A DNA stretch of 64,000 bases from Acidimicrobiales bacterium (GTDB lineage: Bacteria; Actinomycetota; Acidimicrobiia; Acidimicrobiales; Palsa-688). The stretch is from positions 1-64,000 of the forward strand of contig DASUWA010000016.1 in assembly GCA_036378675.1 (NCBI GenBank), written 5' to 3'. The notes under the pieces were generated by a model. The model did no database searches, was not told the origin of the DNA, and saw only the letters and a program-made list of their open reading frames with translations. The position numbers and the translations under genes were made by a program. Position 1 is the stretch's first letter. Each line of letters begins with the position of its first letter. This document shows, piece by piece, positions 44,430 through 51,240 of this stretch.

Positions 44430-46362
44430 CTGCGTCCTTCAGCCGTGGCTCGGCCAGCTCCAGGACATCCAACTGCAAGTCGGAGGAGCCCAGGCACGGC
44501 GCGCGGCACAGCTCGTCCAGCCGACACCTGATCAGAACGTCTGAGCCAGACGGCTTGAGGACCGTCAACGCGGCCGGGGAGAGAGGGTCCGCCTGTACGT
44601 GAGATATCAGCGGGTGCACCCTCCGCTCGATCGCCTCTCCATCCCCGAGCAGCTCCTCTTCAAGCTTTTCCCCCTGCCTCAGCCCGGTGTAGACGATGTC
44701 TATCGGTTGGCAGGCCGCAGCAGCCATCGCCGACGCCACCTTGGCGATCTTCACCGGCTCCCCCATGTCCAACACGAGGACCTCCCCACCTTTGCCGAGA
44801 GCTCCCGCCTGTATGACGAGCTCGACCGCTTCCTCCACGGTCATGAAGTACCGGGTGACATCCGGGTGGGTGACGGTCAGCGGGCCTCCGGCGTCGATTT
44901 GAGCCTGGAACGTCGGCAGCACCGAACCCCTGCTGCCTAAAACGTTGCCGAAGCGGACGCTCAGGTAAGTCCCACCTGCGCCGAGGGCGGCGTGGGCGGT
45001 GAGCCGCTCGCCGATGCGTTTGCTGTACCCGAGCACACAGACGGGATTGACTGCCTTGTCGGTCGAGATGTTGACGAAGCGTTCGACACCGTAGGCCTTG
45101 GCGACATCGAGCACGTTCTGGGTGCCCTGCACGTTGGTCTTGACTGCCTCGGCAGGCCAGGTTTCAAGCAACGGAAGGTGTTTGAGAGCCGCAGTATGGA
45201 AGACCACTTGCGGTCTGTGCTCTGCGAAGACCTCGTCGAGTGCATCCGGATCCCTGATGTCGCAGAGCGCCAGGTGCCTTCCGTCGAGGAGAGCTCTACC
45301 TTCGAGAGACAGCTGCACCTGGTGAAGAGCCGACTCGTCGCGGTCGAGCATGATCAGCTCGGCCGGGCCGTGAGCGTAAATTTGCCGGCACAACTCCGAA
45401 CCGATCGAGCCGCCGGCTCCGGTCACCAGTACCCGCCTTCCATTCAGGTAACCGGCGATGGCCGCCACGTCGGTCCGGATAACCCTGCGCCCTAGCAGGT
45501 CGGCGGGGGTAACCGGACGGATGTCCTGAGCTTTCAATGTGGAGGTGAGCATCTCCGACACGGTCGGCAGCACCCTCACCTTTAGTCCCTCCGCGGTTGC
45601 TATCTCCGTTATGTCGCGGACCAACTCGGACGGAGCACTCGGGATCGCGATGATCACCGAGTCGGCGAGAAGGCGAGCCGCGACGGCAGGCAGATCGTCG
45701 CGTGTTCCGCTGACCTTCAGGAGTCGCAGGCGCAGGTTTCGCTTGACCGGATCGTCGTCGAGGAGCGCAACCGGGAGATACCCGCTCGTCGGATCTCGCA
45801 GCAACACTTCGATGAGTTGGACTCCGGCGTCGCCGGCCCCGAAGATGATCGCTCTCTCCGCGCGATCCACAGGTCGGCGGTTGCGCTCCCAGTTGAGACG
45901 CCATCCCACTCGTAAACTCGCAGCTCCAATAAGAGCGAGAGCGGTGCCGCCGACTACTACAGTAGCGGGCACCACGTGATGCGCTGGAGCGAGGCTCACA
46001 GCGCCGATGGCAAAGCCGACGGCGGTGACAGTCGGAGCCAACCAGAGCAGCTCCTCCAGGCTTCCAACCCTCCAGGTTGCCCGGTAGAGAGGGGTCGTCA
46101 ACCCGAGCAAGGCTTGAAGTCCTACCGCCGCCGCTACGACGATCCCCAGCCGAATCGAAAAAGCGTGCACGACGGCGTTGCTCCCGTGAAACTGGAAGCG
46201 GAGTACGTTGAGGGTCGCGATTGAAGCGGCCCATACCGCCCCGTCGGCAGCCACCATGACGGCTCGACGGTGCCTGCTGATCGCGAAGTAACCGGGCGGG
46301 AGTCCGGAAGGCCCGCCCGCCTCAAACATCTCTTGTCTGTGTTCCGCGCCCCTTACCCTCAT
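44419..46362 (-). CDS. pglF: UDP-GlcNAc 4,6-dehydratase, PglF/CapD-like, membrane-bound
   Basis: The product is 647 residues from ATG 46362, with GGAGGGG upstream. It has about four membrane segments at residues 30-165, a CoA-binding-like domain (IIFGAGDAGVQLIEVLL, near 185) and the SDR dehydratase domain starting VLVTGAGGSIGSELCRQI near residue 310. Further marks are FHTAALKHLPLLE, NISTDKAVNPVCVLGYSKRIGE and VRFGNVLGSRGSVLPTF. It would convert UDP-GlcNAc to the 4-keto-6-deoxy sugar, the first step of bacillosamine synthesis. It is the first gene of a tightly overlapping five-gene operon on the minus strand, facing the Tat gene at 46857. Confidence 0.88.
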   Translation of the reverse strand: MRVRGAEHRQEMFEAGGPSGLPPGYFAISRHRRAVMVAADGAVWAASIATLNVLRFQFHGSNAVVHAFSIRLGIVVAAAVGLQALLGLTTPLYRATWRVGSLEELLWLAPTVTAVGFAIGAVSLAPAHHVVPATVVVGGTALALIGAASLRVGWRLNWERNRRPVDRAERAIIFGAGDAGVQLIEVLLRDPTSGYLPVALLDDDPVKRNLRLRLLKVSGTRDDLPAVAARLLADSVIIAIPSAPSELVRDITEIATAEGLKVRVLPTVSEMLTSTLKAQDIRPVTPADLLGRRVIRTDVAAIAGYLNGRRVLVTGAGGSIGSELCRQIYAHGPAELIMLDRDESALHQVQLSLEGRALLDGRHLALCDIRDPDALDEVFAEHRPQVVFHTAALKHLPLLETWPAEAVKTNVQGTQNVLDVAKAYGVERFVNISTDKAVNPVCVLGYSKRIGERLTAHAALGAGGTYLSVRFGNVLGSRGSVLPTFQAQIDAGGPLTVTHPDVTRYFMTVEEAVELVIQAGALGKGGEVLVLDMGEPVKIAKVASAMAAAACQPIDIVYTGLRQGEKLEEELLGDGEAIERRVHPLISHVQADPLSPAALTVLKPSGSDVLIRCRLDELCRAPCLGSSDLQLDVLELAEPRLKDAVDL

Positions 46363-46856
46363 CCAGCCCCTCCGTGTCGCTCCAGCAAGCCCCACGCTGT
46401 TCGGACCCTCGGCGCAACGAAGTCCCACACGTATACGGAGTAAACGCGCCGACGAACAAATACACCGAAAGTCCCGCGAGGACTTCGCTCCGCGCGCTTA
46501 CCAGCGATGGCCACCGGCCATCGGATTAGCGGCCGCCAATACAGTCCCCAGCACGCTGCCGCAGTTAGCCCTTTAGGCAACCACCCCTTTTCCCCTTTTT
46601 CGAACAGACCCCAACCCTGCTGCAGGGCAAGCTATCACCCGGATTAACTAGTTCGCACGGGTCAAATAACCAAAAGTGCAGCTATTTCAATTCGCGCGCG
46701 TGCCCCGCCACATCCCGTGGCGACTCTGTAGTTGAGCAATCTTCCAATACGAGACTTTCAAGTACGACGTAGGAAAAATACGGCAAATGGGTGATACACC
46801 CACCACGTTCGGATGGCTAGAGTCGCCATACCTCTAGAACTGAACAGGGGGCGGAG
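46363..46856. other. Divergent regulatory region, 494 bases
   Basis: No supported gene lies between the dehydratase operon and the Tat-exported gene. The stretch from about 46560 to 46760 is AT-richer than the flanks and should hold the divergent promoters. A perfect palindrome is at 46788-46802. A small stem CCCTG-CTG-CAGGG is at 46615-46627. Confidence 0.45.
46788..46802. promoter_or_regulatory. Palindrome 55 bases before the Tat gene
   Basis: TGGGTG-ATA-CACCCA is a perfect 6-3-6 inverted repeat, well placed as an operator for the 46857 operon. Its geometry matches the palindrome at 3708-3722 but its sequence does not. Confidence 0.4.
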
Positions 46857-47387
46857 GTGGAAGAGACCGAGGCGGTCATCTCCCGGCGTAGCGCGCTCAA
46901 GAAAATCGGTGTGGGGGCAGCGGTCGTCTGGACGGCGCCGATGGTGATGAGCTTCGAAACTCCCGCATTCGCCGCGTCTGAGGTATGCACGAACTGCGAC
47001 ACGACGTGTCCTCGAAGCGGGAACCAATGCGCACCGGGCCACTTCTGCCTGGTGCATGTGAATCGGGCCGGGTCGCGCTGCGTCTGCGTCTTCGCCAACT
47101 ACTGTGCTGAGACGGCAAAGAATGGAAGCGGCAGCGACATCGTCTGTAGCAGCGATGCAAATTGCCCGCCGGGTTACGTTTGTGCGACGACCTGCTGTGG
47201 TAACGGGGGCCAAAGCATCAATCTGTGCGTGCGACCCTCGGGTCCCGCGAGCGCCCACAGGACCGGGTGGGATGTTGCCGGCCTCTACCACTGCATCCAA
47301 GACTCCGATTGCACCGGGGTTCACAATCCGTTCGGCACCGCGTTCACCCATTGCGCCACGGTTAACGGCCTGAGCGTCTGCCAGTAA
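46857..47387 (+). CDS. Tat-exported cysteine-rich protein
   Basis: The product is 176 residues from GTG 46857. The leader is SRRSALKKIGVGAAVV (RR near residues 10-11) followed by WTAPMVMSFETPAFAAS, with a probable cut after AFA. The mature part has 18 cysteines, the same count as the 31741 protein, in a disulfide-like spacing (CTNCDTTC, CVCVFANYC, CSSDANCPPGYVCATTCC). No metal or enzyme signature is recognised. It is followed after 56 bases by an HprK-like kinase gene, repeating the order at 31741-33483. A surface-exposed, modified small protein is the best inference. Confidence 0.75.
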   Translation: MEETEAVISRRSALKKIGVGAAVVWTAPMVMSFETPAFAASEVCTNCDTTCPRSGNQCAPGHFCLVHVNRAGSRCVCVFANYCAETAKNGSGSDIVCSSDANCPPGYVCATTCCGNGGQSINLCVRPSGPASAHRTGWDVAGLYHCIQDSDCTGVHNPFGTAFTHCATVNGLSVCQ

Positions 47388-47443
47388 CTTCCAGCGCGAC
47401 GAACTCCGCCCCCGCCGGGCTGAGTTGTGAAACACTCCAATCG

Positions 47444-48343
47444 ATGTCCCGACGGGCCGGCGCGTCAGCAGACTGGCTGGGGGACGGTTACTTTCGCTGC
47501 CTGGGATACGTGTTCAACTTGCGATGGGATAACCCCGAAGCCGGCCGGACTATTCGCCGCATCCTCGGTCAGTTCGAAATCCCCGCCAATCGAGTCGAGA
47601 GGCGCACTCCCCCAACACCAAACGTGCCGCCGGTGTATTCGCTCAGCCAGACCACCGATGTGTGCGAGGTGCGGTATGGCAACGACCTCCTCTTCGGCCC
47701 GGAAACCTTCGACGAGGCGCTTTCCCATCTCTTGTGGCACATCAACGCCGAGGTGGGCAGGTCCACCGGTAGCTACCTCTTGATTCATGCGGGTGCGATT
47801 GCTGCGCCTTCCGGCGACGGGATGATCCTTCCGGGTGATTCGGGTTCAGGGAAGACCACGCTCGTTGCCGGCCTGGCTGAGAAAGGTTTCCAGTACCTCT
47901 CTGATGAGGCGGCCGCAATCGACCCGGTGAGCCGGCAGCTGTACCCGTACGCGAAGCCGCTGACCTTGAAACTCGGATCCCTTTCGCTCTTCCCAGGCCT
48001 GGAAGCTCACAAGACGGACAGCGTTGTGCGCCTTCAGGACCAGTGGTTCGTGCAGCCGGAAGCCTTTGGCGGCAAGACCGTCTCCGGCCCGTGCAGCGTG
48101 CGCTGGGTCGTCAGTGTTCGCTATCAGCCGGACGCGCCGACCCGGCTCGAGCCGATTTCGTCTGGAGAGGCAGTCATGGAACTCGGGCGCCGGATCATGA
48201 ACCTGCCCCAGTACGGCGGTCGGGCGTTCCAGTTGCTGGCGGACGTCGCACGCGGCGCCGCTAGCTATCGCCTAGTAAGTGGCGACCTGCGTGAGGCTGT
48301 GGCGACGCTTGACGGTTTGGCGCGCAGCCAGGAGCGCAGCTGA
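47444..48343 (+). CDS. HprK-like serine kinase
   Basis: The 299-residue protein is a paralogue of the one at 32581. It has YLLIHAGAIAAPSGDGMILPGDSGSGKTTLVAGL with the P-loop GDSGSGKTT at residues 131-139, and the acidic pair in YLSDEAAAIDP near 153-160, then PYAKPLTLKLGS. The preceding LLWHINAEVGRSTGS block is also shared with the 32581 protein (FWHINSQV). All visible ATP-site residues are intact. Its partner is probably the Tat protein encoded just before it or the PqqD-type protein just after it. Confidence 0.8.
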   Translation: MSRRAGASADWLGDGYFRCLGYVFNLRWDNPEAGRTIRRILGQFEIPANRVERRTPPTPNVPPVYSLSQTTDVCEVRYGNDLLFGPETFDEALSHLLWHINAEVGRSTGSYLLIHAGAIAAPSGDGMILPGDSGSGKTTLVAGLAEKGFQYLSDEAAAIDPVSRQLYPYAKPLTLKLGSLSLFPGLEAHKTDSVVRLQDQWFVQPEAFGGKTVSGPCSVRWVVSVRYQPDAPTRLEPISSGEAVMELGRRIMNLPQYGGRAFQLLADVARGAASYRLVSGDLREAVATLDGLARSQERS

Positions 48344-48455
48344 CATCTCACGCTTCCCAGCCGGGCAACGAGGCTCTTGCCTTGTATCAAAATCGAGGGC
48401 ATACTGAGAACGCTGGACTCGGGGCGGTGCCTCGCTGGGGAAGAACAGGAACGAG

Positions 48456-49076
48456 TTGCCATACAAGCCGCGGCGGCGCGATGACGTGCTTTTCCGTCAG
48501 GTTGATCGAGGCGTGGTCGCGCTCGACCCGAAGACGCAGCAGGCTCATGCCCTCGAGCCGCCCGCCGCGCAGGTCTGGGCGGCATGCGACGGGGCCGATG
48601 ATGTGGATGCACTGGCGGTCCGATTAGAGGTCCCGGTTGACACCGTGAGGCACATCCTCGGCTGCCTGGCCGACGCGGGATTGATGAACGGTGAGAACGA
48701 CCGGAAGTTCTCGCGGCGTGCCGCCCTCGCCGGGTCCGCCGGCGTTGGCGTCGGGTTGGTGGCCACGATCGTGTTGCCGACCCCGGCGATGGCCGCCAGC
48801 AGGCCGAATCAGACGGGCATCTCACCCGAATCGGCTCAGGGCGAGCAAACGGCGTCAGCGGCGGAGACCCCGACCGGGCCCACCACGGCCGGTCCGACCA
48901 CCACCGAGCCGAACACCACCACTTCGACCCCGAGAAATGGGGCTCATCAAACGGAGCCGGCGCAAGAACTCGCTTTCACCGGTGCAGACTTGACAGACGA
49001 CGTCGCGATCGCTGCAGGCGCGATCGGGGCAGGTGCCGCGATTGTCGCCGCCTCCCGGAAAGCATCAGGCCGGTAA
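48456..49076 (+). CDS. PqqD domain fused to an internal Tat signal and a sortase-like tail
   Basis: The product is 206 residues from TTG 48456 (AGGA five bases upstream). Residues 1-78 are a PqqD winged helix (VLFRQVDRGVVALDPKTQQ, ALEPPAAQVWAACDG, CLADAGLMNG). Residues 85-113 read as a Tat-type signal: KFSRRAALAGSAGVG, a hydrophobic stretch and LPTPAMAAS as cut site. A Thr/Pro/Gly-rich linker follows (about 120-168), then ELAFTG, a hydrophobic segment (about 182-199) and a basic RKASGR end, which resembles an L-A-x-T-G sortase signal. A cytoplasmic peptide-binding domain followed by export and anchoring signals is very unusual. It may be cleaved into two products. Confidence 0.75.
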   Translation: MPYKPRRRDDVLFRQVDRGVVALDPKTQQAHALEPPAAQVWAACDGADDVDALAVRLEVPVDTVRHILGCLADAGLMNGENDRKFSRRAALAGSAGVGVGLVATIVLPTPAMAASRPNQTGISPESAQGEQTASAAETPTGPTTAGPTTTEPNTTTSTPRNGAHQTEPAQELAFTGADLTDDVAIAAGAIGAGAAIVAASRKASGR

Positions 49077-49132
49077 GAGAACCAGTTCGCGGTCGCGGAG
49101 CAGGGAGAGAGGCTGACCGAGTTCTGACCCGC

Positions 49133-49936
49133 GTGTGGCGTTGCTTCGGTCGCGCGGTCGGCCTGCGGGCGCCGGCATCTATGCAAATGGAGTTCGACCG
49201 GCTGATTCCATCCTCGCTGTGGCACCGGGCGATGTCGTCGACCCCGGAGCGGCTTTGGGAAGCAACCCGAACTGACCCGAGCCTCTACATAACCAGCGAG
49301 GGGTCCCCCATCGGTACCTGGGCCGAGCCCGCCGAGGCCGCGCGCGCGGTCCGCAGCGACATGGAGATATGGCTGGGAGCCAACGCTCGGGGAAGGGTCC
49401 TCGTGCATGCTTCCGTCGTGGCTGTCGGCAACGCCGCTCTGGTCCTTCCCGGGCCTTCGATGGCGGGAAAGACGACCCTTGCTGTCGCGCTCGTGCGGCA
49501 GGGCGCGGACTATCTGAGCGACGAGTTCGCCGTTCTGGACACCCAAGGTTTCGTGCATCCGTATCCGCGTCCGGTGTCCATCCGTGACGAGCAAGGAGTT
49601 CATCGACCGGCGGACGTGGACCTCCGCGACCGCGCATATGTCGGCGATGACGGCCTACGAGTAGGGATGATCGCAGAACTGGCCTTCGACCGAACTTGCG
49701 ATGTTCTCAGCATGCGTGAGATCTCGCCTCCGGAGGCCGTGCTTGCATTGCTGCGCAACGCGGTTGGCGCGCGGACCCAGGGCAAGCAAGTACTCGAGTC
49801 AACAGTGGCCGCCGCCCAGGGTGCCCGCTCTTTCTCGGGCATCCGAGGGGAGGCCGCCGTCGTAGCCACGAGCCTTCTCGAGTTGATGAGGCGTGAGAAC
49901 CGATCCCGATTGGGGTCCGTTAGTGCCGGCTCTTAG
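49133..49936 (+). CDS. HprK-like serine kinase
   Basis: The product is 267 residues from GTG 49133. It has RVLVHASVVAVGNAALVLPGPSMAGKTTLAVAL with the P-loop GPSMAGKTT at residues 107-115, and the acidic pair in YLSDEFAVLD near 129-136, then PRPVSI. It is shorter at the N-terminus than the other two copies. It closes the Tat-HprK-PqqD-HprK run that starts at 46857. It probably acts with the PqqD-Tat fusion protein encoded 56 bases upstream. Its end overlaps a convergent gene by 17 bases. Confidence 0.78.
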   Translation: MWRCFGRAVGLRAPASMQMEFDRLIPSSLWHRAMSSTPERLWEATRTDPSLYITSEGSPIGTWAEPAEAARAVRSDMEIWLGANARGRVLVHASVVAVGNAALVLPGPSMAGKTTLAVALVRQGADYLSDEFAVLDTQGFVHPYPRPVSIRDEQGVHRPADVDLRDRAYVGDDGLRVGMIAELAFDRTCDVLSMREISPPEAVLALLRNAVGARTQGKQVLESTVAAAQGARSFSGIRGEAAVVATSLLELMRRENRSRLGSVSAGS

Positions 49937-50306
49937 TTCCGTCTAGATCGAGCAGGACTCCTACACCAAGCCAAAACAGAAGCCCCGCCGGCCTGAGCCA
50001 GATCGATCGCCGGGCATGGACCGTCACTGGCTGGGTGGCCGGTACCTCGATCGCGAGCCGCTCGGACTGCACCGGGGACGGAGACGTCTGAGCCGAGGCC
50101 TTTGAAAGGCCCTTGCGCAGAGCGGCCTTTATGGCTGCATAGGGAAGGCAGACTGCCGCAATTACAACCCCAAACATCGCGGTGATGACAACCGCAAGAA
50201 GGGACGCGACCAGCAACGCCAAAACGATCCCCGCTACGACCGACAATACGAGCGTCACTGTGGAGCCTCTTACCCAAAATTGCCCTATCCCCAAAATTGA
50301 TAGCAA
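49920..50306 (-). CDS. Small membrane protein, unknown
   Basis: The 128-residue product has two or three hydrophobic segments at the N-terminus (LSILGIGQF, LVLSVVAGIVLALLVASLLAVVI, FGVVIAAVCLPYAAI) and another near the C-terminus (LLFWLGVGVLLDL). I chose TTG 50306, which has GGAG eight bases upstream; the open frame extends to 50504 but that part is a shadow of the gene at 50344. No family is recognised. It lies between the kinase run and the toxin-antitoxin-like pair. Confidence 0.5.
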   Translation of the reverse strand: MLSILGIGQFWVRGSTVTLVLSVVAGIVLALLVASLLAVVITAMFGVVIAAVCLPYAAIKAALRKGLSKASAQTSPSPVQSERLAIEVPATQPVTVHARRSIWLRPAGLLFWLGVGVLLDLDGTKSRH

Positions 50307-50343
50307 AACAGGAACTCCCTTGCACGGGGTACTCCTCGATGAG

Positions 50344-50898
50344 CTACTGCCTTCGGCCGATCTCCTCTTGGATCTGTAGAAGGCGGTCGATCCGCGGGTC
50401 CTTCGGGGGGAGGAACTTCGAGATCGCAGCCACCACGACCTCGATGTCCAGGGTCCCAGCCAACAGCATCTCCTCCAAGTCAGCCCAATCTCGCCGCCGG
50501 TCAAAGAATGCTTTGAACACTGCCAGATCCGAGCAACTCAGGAAGGGCAGCGTCTTGCCGCCGAAAGGCTCGTATGAAACTCGGCCCGCGGCTTCTTGGT
50601 GAAAGGTCGAGCTGTTGAGGAAGAGGTCCACCGGGGTGTCGTCCCACGACAATCTCACCTGCCCGGTCGCCCTGAGCTCTCGTAGCTGCGACGGAGTTGC
50701 TCGAATCGCGGGGGGGAATGCTTCCACCACTCTCCGGACGGAGTTGGTCCGCGCGAACACGTTGACATCGATGTCGCTTGTCCCGCGAGGTTGGCGGGTG
50801 CACCACGCGAGAGCCAACGCTCCACCGAAGGCGTGTGGCAAACCGGCCGCTTCGAGCGAATCGTGGATGGCGACCACCTTGTCGGCCAGAGTCGTCAA
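50344..50898 (-). CDS. Nucleotidyltransferase toxin-like protein (AbiEii-like)
   Basis: The 184-residue protein has a minimal nucleotidyltransferase core: HAFGGALALAWCTRQPRGTSDIDVNVF at about residues 22-48, where GG and the D-I-D motif form the metal site, and a third acidic residue in VRLSWDDTPVDLFL. It overlaps the XRE regulator gene by ATGA. This arrangement resembles nucleotidyltransferase-type toxin-antitoxin or phage-defence pairs such as AbiE. The toxic activity, if any, would be nucleotide transfer to tRNA or protein (known for relatives, inferred here). Confidence 0.72.
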   Translation of the reverse strand: MTTLADKVVAIHDSLEAAGLPHAFGGALALAWCTRQPRGTSDIDVNVFARTNSVRRVVEAFPPAIRATPSQLRELRATGQVRLSWDDTPVDLFLNSSTFHQEAAGRVSYEPFGGKTLPFLSCSDLAVFKAFFDRRRDWADLEEMLLAGTLDIEVVVAAISKFLPPKDPRIDRLLQIQEEIGRRQ

Positions 50899-51206
50899 CG
50901 GGCAGGGAACCGATACGCGATAGGGGCCAATCGTCTGCTCGGGAACTGATCAGCGAGGTCCAGAACCTCGAGAAGCTGGCGTCCCCGCTGCTGTCTGTCC
51001 TCGAATGGACCACTAGGCCGCAACTCGGCCTCGAGCTCAAATCCGCATGCCCCGACAAGGCGGACCAAGGTCGCGGTCGTCGGCTGCTTGGTTCCGTTCT
51101 CGTAAGCGGCGATGGTCGAATGGGAGGTTCGAGCGCGGCGGGCAAGCTGACGGAGGGTCAGCCCAGAACGGCGACGAGCCTCGGACAGGATCGCTGATGC
51201 GTCCAT
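50895..51206 (-). CDS. XRE-family antitoxin-like regulator
   Basis: The 103-residue protein has a helix-turn-helix at about residues 3-58 (SEARRRSGLTLRQLARRA, TSHSTIAAYENGTKQPT) and a C-terminal tail (about 60-103) likely to bind the partner. It starts at ATG 51206 with AAAGG close upstream. The palindrome at 51213-51230 covers its promoter region, as expected for autorepression. The overlap with the nucleotidyltransferase gene fits an antitoxin-first operon. Confidence 0.75.
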   Translation of the reverse strand: MDASAILSEARRRSGLTLRQLARRARTSHSTIAAYENGTKQPTTATLVRLVGACGFELEAELRPSGPFEDRQQRGRQLLEVLDLADQFPSRRLAPIAYRFPAR

Positions 51207-51212
51207 ACCTTT

Positions 51213-51230
51213 GGTATCTTATCGGATACC
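51213..51230. promoter_or_regulatory. Operator palindrome of the toxin-antitoxin-like pair
   Basis: GGTATC-TTATCG-GATACC is a 6-6-6 inverted repeat ending 7 bases before the XRE start codon. A further half-site-like GGTATG covers the start itself. It is the obvious binding site for the XRE protein. Confidence 0.55.
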
Positions 51231-51240
51231 ACATCGAGCC

